From positions 620,001-684,000 of the forward strand of contig NZ_JABFNK010000005.1 in NCBI RefSeq assembly GCF_020386975.1: 64,000 bases of DNA, written 5' to 3'. Positions 41,673 to 49,728 of the stretch are shown piece after piece (position 1 is the stretch's first letter; every line of letters begins with the position of its first letter). The notes below the pieces were generated by a model, which saw only the letters and a list, made by a program, of their open reading frames with translations, was not told where the DNA came from and did no database searches. Origin of the DNA: Thermococcus bergensis (GTDB lineage: Archaea; Methanobacteriota_B; Thermococci; Thermococcales; Thermococcaceae). The translations under genes and the position numbers were made by a program.

Positions 41673-42380
41673 TTAAATACCCCCGCTCTCTCTCACCCTT
41701 TTCCTAACGTTTGGATCCCTATCGGCTATCATTTTTAGGGCTTCCTCAAAGCTCATCCAGTCAGGGACTTCTTCGTTGAGATAAATGCCAGTTCTCCCGA
41801 TAGAATCTCTTCTAGTTAGAACTTTCACCCTTTCCTGCACTGTATCTATACTCACTCCGAGAATCTTTGCAACCTCGCTCTCTCTCCCAATAACTTCTCT
41901 CTCTATATGGCCTTTTTCAGTTGGGATTATCAGTATCAACTTTTTGTTAACTCCCGGCACTCGGAGGTTTGTTTTTAGTCCCCAGATGTCAACCATCCCG
42001 CCCCATCTGTAAAATTCGAGCTCTCTATCGTTGGGGTCTATAAGCGGAAACGTTACTGTAGTTTCTTCGTCGATTTCGATGTGTCCTTTTATTAAGTGCC
42101 AGGGAGTGGCCATAACGATTCTTCGCCTTTGAATTGGGATTCCCTCCAAGCTCAGCTCAATTAAAAAGCTTGGAACTTTATATGGAATAACAATGTCGAT
42201 GTCGCTGTCCTTCCTGACGTCTCCTCTCGCTACACTCCCATAAACATGGGGCTCAAATTGGGCCAGCCTTTCCATTATTTTCAGGGCTTTTTCACGTTTC
42301 TCTTTTAAGATTCTCCATCGCTTGGGGGAATACACAATTTCCCTCTCGTCCCATATACGAGCAACTTTTTCTCTTGGCAT
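41673..42380 (-). CDS. Nucleotidyltransferase-fold protein with C-terminal HTH-like region
   Basis: 235 residues. VYGSVARGDVRKDSDIDIVI at about residues 46-65 is the GS-x10-DxD motif of the polymerase-beta nucleotidyltransferase superfamily (MNT/MJ0435 type). The C-terminal part (EREVIGRESEVAKILGVSIDTVQERVKVLTRRDS) looks like a helix-turn-helix. It could transfer a nucleotide to a protein, RNA or small molecule, and small relatives act as antitoxins, but no toxin partner is beside it. The gene ends 14 bp from IS copy A, and the region between the IS copies holds it and one further gene. Confidence 0.8.
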   Translation of the reverse strand: MPREKVARIWDEREIVYSPKRWRILKEKREKALKIMERLAQFEPHVYGSVARGDVRKDSDIDIVIPYKVPSFLIELSLEGIPIQRRRIVMATPWHLIKGHIEIDEETTVTFPLIDPNDRELEFYRWGGMVDIWGLKTNLRVPGVNKKLILIIPTEKGHIEREVIGRESEVAKILGVSIDTVQERVKVLTRRDSIGRTGIYLNEEVPDWMSFEEALKMIADRDPNVRKRVRESGGI

Positions 42381-42665
42381 GGTAGGATTTTATCGCCGTT
42401 CTTTTTAAACTCAATCGCTGACCTCCTCCCATAATTGGCGAGAGTTTATCTTAGTCCCTCACTAATGATGGGGAAGTTTGAGGGGTTTCATTTAGACCCA
42501 AGTTAAAGCGGGTCTTCGACCCCTCGGGGAGGGTCTTCCCCCCGTTACCCCTACCCCCCGCAAGAAGGTTTTCAGATTTTGCATCCCCACCCTAAAGGGC
42601 GAGGCTTTCAAGAAAAAAGTAATCTTTAATAGGCAGACTATTCATCTTTATGTGGAGGTGGAAAA
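42381..42665. other. 285-bp intergenic region with hairpins and a possible IS200/IS605-type right-end relic
   Basis: No gene seen. GACCC/GGGTC (42518-42535) forms a hairpin with a nested CCT/AGG. CCCTAAAGGGCGAGGCTTTC at 42590-42609 resembles the right-end hairpin of IS200/IS605 elements in archaea. The rest is C-rich. A TATA-like CTTTAATA at about 42624-42631 precedes the next gene. Confidence 0.35.
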
Positions 42666-43085
42666 ATGCCTGTTATAGGTGTTAACATAACGAAAATTGA
42701 AGTCGAAAAGCAAGGGGGAATAATTGGTAACGTTGAAGTAAACCTCTCCCCAAAGATTGAGGAAGTCAGATTGGGGGAAGTAAGAACTCCCTCTGGGAAA
42801 GTGAATGGTGTTGAAGTGCTGTTCACCTATCAGATAGGATACAATCCCGAAATTGCGAGGGCACTGATAAAAGGAGCGGTGTTTTATCTACCCCCCAAAA
42901 AAGAACAGACAGACGAGATACTTGAGGGCTGGGAAAAAGAGAAAAAGATACCCCCAGAAATGTTTGCAGAGTTGGTGAACTTTTTGACTAATGAAATAAC
43001 TCCTCTAATAATGATAGTCTCCAAAGAAATGAGGATCCCATATCCAATCCCTCTCCCAAGGGTAACCATAAAGCAGCAATCTTGA
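42666..43085 (+). CDS. Conserved hypothetical protein, possibly SecB-like fold
   Basis: 139 residues from ATG 42666 (GGAGGTG upstream). The sequence alternates beta strands (GIIGNVEVNLSPKIEEVRLG, NGVEVLFTYQIGYNPEIARALIKGAVFYLP) and ends in helices and IPYPIPLPRV. This layout recalls the archaeal SecB-like proteins, which act as chaperones, sometimes with toxin-antitoxin pairs. The resemblance is by eye only. It lies between two inverted IS copies. Confidence 0.6.
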   Translation: MPVIGVNITKIEVEKQGGIIGNVEVNLSPKIEEVRLGEVRTPSGKVNGVEVLFTYQIGYNPEIARALIKGAVFYLPPKKEQTDEILEGWEKEKKIPPEMFAELVNFLTNEITPLIMIVSKEMRIPYPIPLPRVTIKQQS

Positions 43086-43098
43086 ATTGCCTCTATCA

Positions 43099-43967
43099 GG
43101 GCGTGTTTAGTTTCACCCCCTGTTATTTAAACAGTATTTGACTCTGAGGAGGATTTTCAGACCATAACACATTACCCCAAGCAGGATTCGGGTTACAGTA
43201 GTCTTTTTCAGAAAACAGGGGATCCTACTGCCAAACCACGTTGTAAACGCACCCCAGAACCCCTCATGAGGATTCCTATGCCTGTACTCTTCTTCAGAAA
43301 ACACTCTGTCTCTCTTCTTACTACCAAAACCACCTGGAGCGTTCTTAGTTTTCTTAACAATCGGCCGATAACCCTTTTCCACCACAGTGTTCAGAACTTT
43401 CTTTGAATCATAAGCCCCATCAGCATAAAAATTCCCAGAACCCCCCGGCAGGAGTTCAATCAGCTCGTTCTCAGAAGTTGTGATCTTCACAGCAACCGGA
43501 TACAGTAAACCCGGCAGGATTCTCGTTATTGCCTGAACTTCTATCCTGCCCTTTTTTTATTTGTAATAATGGTTGAGTCTGCTTGAGTGCTGGCGTAGGG
43601 TAATTTCTGGAGTTTTTTCAGGAGGTGGTTTGTCAGTTCTTCGAGGTTCAGCTTTTTCTCCCAGTTGTGGAGGGTTGAGTAGTGAATGTTTGCTCCGAAG
43701 AATTTTCTGCCGTAGTGCTGGGCGTCTCTGAGAGGTAGGTTGTAGTATTGTTTAAAGAGGAGTATTGCCAGTATTGTTTTTACTGGAAATTTTTTGGATT
43801 TTGGCAGGTTCTTCAGCTTTCCTTCTGATTCGAAGTCTGCTAAAACGTCAAGAATTGCGAATGCCACGCTTTCAGGGTCTTTGAGTCTGTGATCCCATCT
43901 GGGGATCACGACAACCACCCGAAAGAATTCAGCAAAAACCCTAATAAAGGTTACTATAAACACGCCC
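43099..43967 (-). mobile_element. 869-bp insertion sequence, copy B (inverted relative to copy A)
   Basis: Same 11-bp inverted repeats as copy A at both ends, flanked by a different 10-bp target duplication GCCTCTATCA (43089-43098 and 43968-43977). Length equals copy A. Sequence differs at few positions (for example Gln/Arg and Ala/Val early, Pro/Ala and Arg/Lys later in the transposase), so the two copies are recent relatives that inserted independently. Confidence 0.93.
43113..43909 (-). CDS. DDE transposase expressed by -1 frameshift (copy B)
   Basis: Same organisation as copy A: first frame from GTG 43909 (GGGTGG upstream) to the stop after the A7 tract, second frame to 43113 ending KYCLNNRG. 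The catalytic residues QADST, FYADGAYDS and HEGFWGAF are all conserved. Small coding differences from copy A are scattered and mostly conservative, so both may be active. Needs the same slip at the T7 tract on this strand (A7 in the transcript). Confidence 0.85.
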
Positions 43968-44043
43968 GCCTCTATCAAAACTCTTATAAACTCCCCTTAT
44001 TTTTTCTTTTTGGTGGTTGTGATGAGGGGGGATTTACTTTGCT

Positions 44044-44247
44044 TTGCCAAAATCAGCGCTTCAAGTGCTTAATGCCTTAGGAGACAAGCCGGTGTCGTCT
44101 AAAGAGCTTGCACGAAAAACAAACCTTTCTGAAAGAACTGTTCGATATGCCCTAAAGATTCTCAAGGAGAAGGAGCTTGTTGAGGAGATATTTTTCTTAA
44201 GAGATGCTAGACGGAGGGGTTATAGAAGGAAAGTTATTCCGGGCTGA
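44044..44247 (+). CDS. Small MarR/ArsR-like winged-helix protein
   Basis: 67 residues from TTG 44044: SALQVLNALGDKPVSSKELARKTNLSERTVRYALKILKEKELVEE is a complete winged HTH, followed by a basic tail RDARRRGYRRK. The start is unsure: ATG 44022, with GGTGG at good spacing, is out of frame because of a G6 tract; with five G the frame would run MRGIYFALPKSALQ. Likely a small transcription regulator. It ends against the remnant 3' end of the TPR-like gene. Confidence 0.72.
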   Translation: MPKSALQVLNALGDKPVSSKELARKTNLSERTVRYALKILKEKELVEEIFFLRDARRRGYRRKVIPG

Positions 44248-44295
44248 GCCCTTCCACCTTTTGTAATCCTTTTTTAATCTCTGGGTATTTTGTCT
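44234..44295 (-). pseudogene. Severed 3' end of the TPR-like gene (see 45061-46215)
   Basis: Read on the minus strand, after the target duplication AGACAAA the sequence continues TACCCAGAGATTAAAAAAGG and encodes YPEIKKGLQKVEGLSPE and a TAA (44234-44236). Joining it to 45077 after removal of the IS restores the reading frame ...LIFETKYPEIKKGLQ..., so this is the original C terminus, 17 residues. Confidence 0.8.
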
Positions 44296-45076
44296 GATAC
44301 TGTTAGGATAACTGGGGCATCACCTCCTGAAGCCACTCAGCAAAATCACCAGGCGGACCACCAAAACTAGAATGAATTCTGACAAAATTGTACCAGAAGG
44401 CAAACAGAAAAACAAACCTATGAACCCTTCTCCAGTCCTCACTCCTGAAATTATTCCAGAAACGCTTTGTTCTTTCCTTCAACGTCCTAAACCAGCGCTC
44501 AACACTGTTCCTCGGCCCGAAAGTCACATGCAGATAACCCAACCCCAGACTCTTAAAAGCAGACTTATACCAGCTAGCCCTGTCAACCAGAAAGACAGGC
44601 TGCCCTTCACACGACTTTAAAACAACCAGGATGAAATCCCTGGCAACCCACCAGTTTCTAACAGTCGTAATCCAGACTGCCAAAACTTCCTTGCTCTCAA
44701 CGTCAATTGCAGCCCAGAGGAATCTTTTCTTTCCGTTGATTTTTATTACTGTTTCGTCAACTGCGATGAAGTTTCGCTGTTTTTTGACTGCGAGGATTTT
44801 TGGCTTGTAAACTGCTTCTGCGAGTTTTTGGACGGCCTCCCAGACTGTTACGTGACTGATTTTGAGGATTCTGGCGGTTTGCCGGTAACTGAGGCCTCGC
44901 AGGTATAATTCTACTCCCCTGATTTTCTTTTCTGGTGGGATTTTGTTGCGACGAAAGGGTTTTAAGGCTGAAACCACCCAGTAAATAATGGTTTCAGACT
45001 TCATGTTCCCCCTTCTTTTTCTGAAGTATTGCCAGTAACTTAAACCTGACACCCCACAGCTTATCCTAACAGTATC
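44296..45076 (-). mobile_element. 781-bp IS6-family insertion sequence (ISPfu-like)
   Basis: Perfect 16-bp terminal inverted repeats GATACTGTTAGGATAA (44296-44311) and TTATCCTAACAGTATC (45061-45076), with a 7-bp flanking direct repeat TTTGTCT (44289-44295 and 45077-45083). It carries one intact transposase gene. IS6 elements of about 780 bp are well known from Pyrococcus furiosus. It interrupts a TPR-like gene near its 3' end. Confidence 0.93.
44303..45004 (-). CDS. IS6-family transposase
   Basis: 233 residues from ATG 45004 (AGGGGG upstream). N-terminal HTH: KKIRGVELYLRGLSYRQTARILKISHVTV. DDE domain: Asp in FIAVDETVIKING, Asp in VFLVDRASWY, Glu in NSVERWFRTLKERTKRF, followed by the usual Arg/Lys. 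The stop codon TAA lies inside the left terminal repeat. All key residues are intact, so it may be active. Confidence 0.95.
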   Translation of the reverse strand: MKSETIIYWVVSALKPFRRNKIPPEKKIRGVELYLRGLSYRQTARILKISHVTVWEAVQKLAEAVYKPKILAVKKQRNFIAVDETVIKINGKKRFLWAAIDVESKEVLAVWITTVRNWWVARDFILVVLKSCEGQPVFLVDRASWYKSAFKSLGLGYLHVTFGPRNSVERWFRTLKERTKRFWNNFRSEDWRRVHRFVFLFAFWYNFVRIHSSFGGPPGDFAEWLQEVMPQLS

Positions 45077-46215
45077 TTTGTCTCGAAGATGAGTTCTGCC
45101 AGTTCTACTGCCTGTGCGTAGGCTCCTCTCTTTGTATAGAACTCCATATGCTCAACAAATTCCAGATAGTTTCTGCTTCTTTCTTTGGCGGCTAGATAGA
45201 GAAGGAGGGCCTTTCTTATTCTGTATCTGTGTTCCAAAGTTACCTCTACCTCTAAGATGAGGTCTTTATAAGTTTTGAGGCCATCTAGAAGCTTATCAAG
45301 AGGGAATAGTGATTGTGCCAGCATTAGTAGAGTCTCCCCGAGCTCCTCCGTAAAGCCCTCTTTCCTGTATTCTCCTGAGAGCTGGTAGAGCATCTTTGCA
45401 GTATTTAGGCCTACAATTTTCGTTCTTTGAGAGTCTCCTGCCAGCATATAGGAGTATTCAGCACTTAGGAAAGTTTTTGCGGTGTGATAAAGATTTCCAT
45501 CAGCATACCATTCTCTACCTGCTTTCTCATAGTTCCTTCCTGCATTCTCCATAAGCTCCATGAAGTGGTCGTCATAGCCAAAAACGTCCTTAACAATAAA
45601 TGCGAGCTTGAAAAAAGTGTCCCCTGCTTTTTGGTATTCTTTTTTGGTCACAAATATTTCCGCCCCTTTCCCATAGAAGTCAATCAAGATGTTTGCCATG
45701 TCCTCAATGCCATGTGGATCATGAATTATCTTGTAATACCTATATGCTGCTTCATATGCTTCAATTGCTTTCTGGATTTTTTTCTTTTTCATTTGGGTGT
45801 TGCCCATGGACTTATACATTGCGGCAAATTCCGTTGCATATTTCTCGAATTTATCTTTTTCACCAAGAATCTCAAATATTCTGAGAATGTTGGAGCAGAA
45901 TTCGTCGAGAAGTTCTAAATCGGGCTCTTCAATTTCAACGGCTTCTTCCAGAATATCCAGATAATAATATGCGCTCTTAAGGAGAAAAGGTCTGGCATCG
46001 TTTAGTGCCTGGGGGTTGGTACTAATGATGATATCTCCAATGTATCTATAAATCCGGGCAGCGTCTAAAATTCTCTTTTGTTTTTCATACTCTCTTGCGG
46101 ATTTTATAAGAAGTTGTATACCGGCTTTCAGGTTTCCCCGGGTTATCATGCTTTTTCCAGCTAGCTCAAGCTCACCCGGACTAGACCTTATTATACCCGC
46201 TATCAAAAGGGCCAC
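45061..46215 (-). CDS. TPR-like helical protein, 3' end replaced by IS6 sequence
   Basis: 384 residues as it now stands; helical repeats such as AREYEKQKRILDAARIYRYIGDIII, KAIEAYEAAYRYYKII and AGRNYEKAGREWYADGNLYHTAKTFLSAEYSYMLAG are TPR-like. The last four codons (ILLG) and the stop come from the IS6 terminal repeat; the true end, YPEIKKGLQKVEGLSPE, lies beyond the IS at 44234-44288. Loss of 17 residues may be tolerated. The start may be TTG 46206, which has GGGGTGG upstream, instead of GTG 46215. Function unknown. Confidence 0.78.
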   Translation of the reverse strand: MALLIAGIIRSSPGELELAGKSMITRGNLKAGIQLLIKSAREYEKQKRILDAARIYRYIGDIIISTNPQALNDARPFLLKSAYYYLDILEEAVEIEEPDLELLDEFCSNILRIFEILGEKDKFEKYATEFAAMYKSMGNTQMKKKKIQKAIEAYEAAYRYYKIIHDPHGIEDMANILIDFYGKGAEIFVTKKEYQKAGDTFFKLAFIVKDVFGYDDHFMELMENAGRNYEKAGREWYADGNLYHTAKTFLSAEYSYMLAGDSQRTKIVGLNTAKMLYQLSGEYRKEGFTEELGETLLMLAQSLFPLDKLLDGLKTYKDLILEVEVTLEHRYRIRKALLLYLAAKERSRNYLEFVEHMEFYTKRGAYAQAVELAELIFETKILLG

Positions 46216-46314
46216 CCCACTTGGTTTTAACGAATGTTTATTTTACCTCGATGTATTTAACGCTTTCTCTGATGAACAACAGAGCACACTAAAATTCAAA
46301 AAATTTCGAAAAAA

Positions 46315-47340
46315 TTAGACTTTTATCACTCTATATCCCGCCGCCTTCCTAAGCCTGTTCATAACTGCAAGCCCCAATCCTCTCTCTTCAATCCCTTCAG
46401 CTAGTATTATGTCTACTCCGGACTTGTCGAGTTCTCTGAGGGCTTTAAACAGGTTCCTTGCTATCTCTTCCTCGCTTTCGCCCATGTTGAAATATGCATC
46501 TGCCTTGTAGAAGTCCCCGGTGGCCATTACACCGACCCTCATACCTTGGGCTTTATACCTCTTGATGAGCTCATTGATTTTCTCTTTAACCCTCTCACGC
46601 TCTCCTTCGATGACTATAACCTGAGCATCTGGGGCGTAGTGTTTGTACTTCATCCCGGGAGCTTTTGCAAGGTTTACGGGTTTCCCTTTTACGGCTGGAT
46701 GGATTTCCACTTTTCCAATTACCGCTTCGATCTCCTCAAGGGGCAATCCGCCGGGTCTTAGGAGCATTGGAGGGTCTGTGGTTAAGTCTATTACCGTTGA
46801 CTCAACTCCTACTTTTGTTTCGCCGCCGTCTATTATGCACTCTATCTTACCATAAAAGTCATCGACAACGTGCTCTGCCAAGGTGGGGCTCGGCTTTCCG
46901 CTTATGTTGGCGGAGGGTGCAGCAATTGGTCTTTCGCTTGCCTTTATCAGTCCAAGCGCAATCTCGTTGGCGGGCATTCTTATCGCCACAGTCTCTAACC
47001 CGCCTGTAGTTGCATATGGAACTTTGTCCCCCTTGGGGAGCACTATTGTCAACGGCCCTGGCCAGAACTTTTCTGCAAGTATTTTAGCCTTCTCTGGAAC
47101 TTCACTTGCGAGTTCATAAACCTGCTCGAACTCGGCTATGTGGATTATCAGAGGGTTGTCAGGGGGTCTGCCTTTTGCCTTGAAGATTCTTTTGACGGCA
47201 TTTTCATTCAGCGCATCCGCACCTAACCCATAGACAGTCTCCGTAGGAAACGCAACAAGCTTCCCTTCTCTAATAAACCTCGCACCTATCTTGATTTTTT
47301 TCCAGTCAAGGCCCTCTCGCATGTTTATTACTACAGTCAT
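46315..47340 (-). CDS. sua5: L-threonylcarbamoyladenylate synthase (Sua5/YrdC)
   Basis: 341 residues. YrdC domain: GKLVAFPTETVYGLGADA, KAKGRPPDNPLIIHI, FWPGPLTIVLPK, RMPANEIALGLI, PIAAPSANISGKPSPT, STVIDLT. A linker and the C-terminal Sua5 domain (KYKHYAPDAQVIVIEG...GLGLAVMNRLRKAAGYRV) follow. It makes threonylcarbamoyl-AMP from threonine, bicarbonate and ATP for t6A37 of ANN-decoding tRNAs. ATG 47340 follows AGGTGAAGAAC, inside the end of the glycosyltransferase gene (35-bp overlap), so the two are coupled. Confidence 0.95.
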   Translation of the reverse strand: MTVVINMREGLDWKKIKIGARFIREGKLVAFPTETVYGLGADALNENAVKRIFKAKGRPPDNPLIIHIAEFEQVYELASEVPEKAKILAEKFWPGPLTIVLPKGDKVPYATTGGLETVAIRMPANEIALGLIKASERPIAAPSANISGKPSPTLAEHVVDDFYGKIECIIDGGETKVGVESTVIDLTTDPPMLLRPGGLPLEEIEAVIGKVEIHPAVKGKPVNLAKAPGMKYKHYAPDAQVIVIEGERERVKEKINELIKRYKAQGMRVGVMATGDFYKADAYFNMGESEEEIARNLFKALRELDKSGVDIILAEGIEERGLGLAVMNRLRKAAGYRVIKV

Positions 47341-48373
47341 GTTCTTCACCTAAAACTTCCTTATAAACCTCTTCGACTCTCTCGGCAACTTTCTCCCACT
47401 TGTATTTTTCGCTGATTCTTCTTCCGATTCTGCCCATTTTTAAAGCTTTTTTATTGTCGAGTAAAAGCGCTACTTTTTCAACAAGCTCGTCAAAGTCTTT
47501 AAAGAGATACCCATTTTTTCCGTCCCGTATAAGTTCTTTTATTCCTCCAACAGCCCTTCCGACTACAGGCACACCAAGGGAATTGGCTTCAACAACTACA
47601 AGCCCAAATCCCTCCCTCAAAGAGGGGACTATTAGCATTTTGCTCTCTGCGAGTATGTTGTCGATATCATCTCTATAACCGAGAAACTTAACGTTAGGTG
47701 GTGCAATGCGTTTTAGCTCTTCCCTCAACGGACCATCCCCAACAACAAGAAACTCTTCATGGGGGAAGTACTCCGCAAGACGTATAAACGTCTTTGGATC
47801 TTTATAGGATGTTAGCGCTCCGATGAATGTTATGTACTTCTTTACGGCTTTTTTCGCTTTTAGCGGCCTTATCCCGTTTGGAATTACTCTTACCCTTTTT
47901 GCCCCGAGCGATAGGGCCCTCTTTTTCAAGTAATGGCTTACAGCGATTATGCCATCACTCTTTGCTAGGCTTTCTCTGACAAAATACCTCCCGAGTGGAA
48001 GTTTTGACATAAAGTCAAGATCACTCCCGTGGGCTGTCGCAACTAATGGCAGTTTCAGCTTCCTTTTTGCGAGAACTCCGGCAAAGCTGGTTGTTCCAAT
48101 GTAGTGGGCATGAATGACATCAAAATTCAATTTTTTGTGGAGCTTTACTATCTTTAAGAAACCTAAAAGGGCGAATAAAGTTCCCCTCAAACCGAAGACC
48201 GGGGGCACTTTAACCTGATAAACTCTCTCCTTCTCAAACTCTCTGGGGTTTATGGGTCCATAAGTGAGAACGTAAACTTCATGCCGCTTTCTGAGCTCTT
48301 TAACTAAGCTATCAGTATGATTTGCAACCCCTCCTTTGTGAGGAGGATAATGTCCCACAATCAAAATTCTCAT
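47306..48373 (-). CDS. Family 4 glycosyltransferase
   Basis: 355 residues, GT-B fold. VGHYPPHKGGVANHT at the N terminus, HAHYIGTTSFAGVLA, TAHGSDLDF, VIPNGI, and the nucleotide-sugar motif EGFGLVVVEANSLGVPVVG with the Glu pair ELIR later. It transfers a sugar from an NDP-sugar to lipid, protein or another glycan at the cytoplasmic membrane face. The acceptor is unknown. The 36-bp gap to the upstream surface protein gene and the shared strand suggest, but do not prove, co-transcription. Confidence 0.9.
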   Translation of the reverse strand: MRILIVGHYPPHKGGVANHTDSLVKELRKRHEVYVLTYGPINPREFEKERVYQVKVPPVFGLRGTLFALLGFLKIVKLHKKLNFDVIHAHYIGTTSFAGVLAKRKLKLPLVATAHGSDLDFMSKLPLGRYFVRESLAKSDGIIAVSHYLKKRALSLGAKRVRVIPNGIRPLKAKKAVKKYITFIGALTSYKDPKTFIRLAEYFPHEEFLVVGDGPLREELKRIAPPNVKFLGYRDDIDNILAESKMLIVPSLREGFGLVVVEANSLGVPVVGRAVGGIKELIRDGKNGYLFKDFDELVEKVALLLDNKKALKMGRIGRRISEKYKWEKVAERVEEVYKEVLGEEHDCSNKHARGP

Positions 48374-48408
48374 GAATGAAAAATGTAAAAGAGAAGTAAA
48401 AAGCCTTT

Positions 48409-49584
48409 CTATGGTCTGCCTTTACCTTTTCCACGTGGTGGATTTACTGGTAGGTACTTCTCCTTTATTTTGCCTTTTCCTTGCATAAAGGCTTCCCTTA
48501 GCATGTTTTTGGCATCTTCGATGAGCTCTCTGGCAGTGTCGTAATCTCCTGCTTGGATTGCAGCTTTTGCAGCTTCTAGCTTCCCTTTTATTTGAGTTAC
48601 ATCGATTCCAGCTTTTTCGAGAACCCTTAATTTAATTTCGAGCCTTTGTACTTCCCTGTTAAGTTGGAATTTGGGACTCGCATGAATAAACTTCTGCCAC
48701 TCCTTGCCGGCAAGCCTAATTACTGTCTCTGCGTGAGCCTTTGCAGCAATTGCCTGTCCATATGCTTTTTCATAGTTTCCTTGGCTGTAGCTCTCGTTTG
48801 CAATTTGTATCTTCTCCTCTGCAAGTTCAATCTGTATTTTAGCGGCTGGAATTGGGAGATTATCGAGCATTTCTTTTGCTGTTTCAGTTCTGTTAATAGC
48901 CACTTGTATTGCCTCCCACGCCATCTCAGCTGTCACATTTAAGTCTTCTTCGGTTACGTTTCCATTTCTGACCCTCTCCCTAACACGTTCTCTTATTTCT
49001 TCGGCAGTTTTATTGTCCATTAATGGGCTTTTGATTATTATTACGCTCTTGGTTTTGAGCAGAGTACCGATTATTTCAGTCGTATTTGTTAGATTATTAT
49101 CCACGTATAGGACAAACTTCTTTCCTTCTATGCCTTTAGCTTGTTTTATTGCTCCTAAGTCTCTTCCGTGGGCGATTACTATCTTAACACCTTCAAAAAG
49201 CTCTGGATACTCTTCAATGGCCTTTTTAAGTACTTCTAAATTGGTCTCGTACCTGTTTTCACCATACCACCTAACGTATGAAACTCCCAGCTCAGCTATG
49301 TCCGTTTCGTAGTCTTTTGGCACAGCATCGGGGCCTCCTATGATTATGACTTTATCTGGGGCATACTCCATAATCTCTGCCGTGACATTGGGGTCATACA
49401 CCCCCCAAGTTGTGACTACTACGGTTGCGTTTAATACTTCTGCAAGTTCCTCTGCAAGTGCTGAATCTGCCTCGTTGTCGCTTACGAGGATAACTATTGA
49501 AAGACTCTGTGCCTGTGATAGTGGTATTATGCTCGCTAAGAGCAGGGCACCAAACAACAATGCAAACACTTTTTTCGCCACCAT
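48409..49584 (-). CDS. Secreted cell-wall-binding-repeat-2-like protein (paralogue 2)
   Basis: 391 residues. Signal peptide VFALLFGALLLASIIPLSQA (residues about 5-25). Then LVSDNEADSALAEELAEVL, VVTTWGVYDPNVTAEI, VIIIGGPDAVPKDYE, WYGENRYETN and IVIAHGRDLGAI, as in paralogue 1 (1093-2265). The C-terminal half again has SYSQGNYEKAYGQAIAAKAHAE helical repeats and a basic tail. Same ribosome site (GGTGATAAGCC) and near-identical promoter as paralogue 1. Probably surface-exposed; ligand unknown. Followed by the GT4 and sua5 genes on the same strand. Confidence 0.75.
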   Translation of the reverse strand: MVAKKVFALLFGALLLASIIPLSQAQSLSIVILVSDNEADSALAEELAEVLNATVVVTTWGVYDPNVTAEIMEYAPDKVIIIGGPDAVPKDYETDIAELGVSYVRWYGENRYETNLEVLKKAIEEYPELFEGVKIVIAHGRDLGAIKQAKGIEGKKFVLYVDNNLTNTTEIIGTLLKTKSVIIIKSPLMDNKTAEEIRERVRERVRNGNVTEEDLNVTAEMAWEAIQVAINRTETAKEMLDNLPIPAAKIQIELAEEKIQIANESYSQGNYEKAYGQAIAAKAHAETVIRLAGKEWQKFIHASPKFQLNREVQRLEIKLRVLEKAGIDVTQIKGKLEAAKAAIQAGDYDTARELIEDAKNMLREAFMQGKGKIKEKYLPVNPPRGKGKGRP

Positions 49585-49600
49585 GGCTTATCACCTCACT

Positions 49601-49652
49601 TTATTATAGTGAAAAACTCCTATTTAAGCTTTTTTCATGAAATCGTTTTGTT
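49601..49652 (-). promoter_or_regulatory. Promoter of cell-wall-binding paralogue 2
   Basis: Minus-strand BRE/TATA GAAAAAAGCTTAAATA at 49621-49636, followed by a leader that shares GTTTTTCACTA and the ribosome site with paralogue 1. The match to 2281-2332 extends past the TATA box into AACAAAACGATTTCA. Confidence 0.7.
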
Positions 49653-49728
49653 CTGTCTTTGTTTGTTTATTCAAATGCTACGAAAACTCTTTTTGACTTT
49701 GCGAGGGTTAAAAAAAGTTTAAAACCGT

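Noticed and set aside
40781-43977. The inverted IS pair as a composite transposon
   Set aside because: Each copy has its own, different 10-bp target duplication, so they inserted separately rather than as one unit.
44296-45076. The 16-bp inverted repeats as a transcription terminator hairpin
   Set aside because: They lie 780 bp apart, flank a transposase gene and have direct repeats outside, so they are IS ends.
45484-45918. A 144-codon frame antisense to the TPR-like gene
   Set aside because: Cys/Phe/Ile-rich shadow composition and no start signals.
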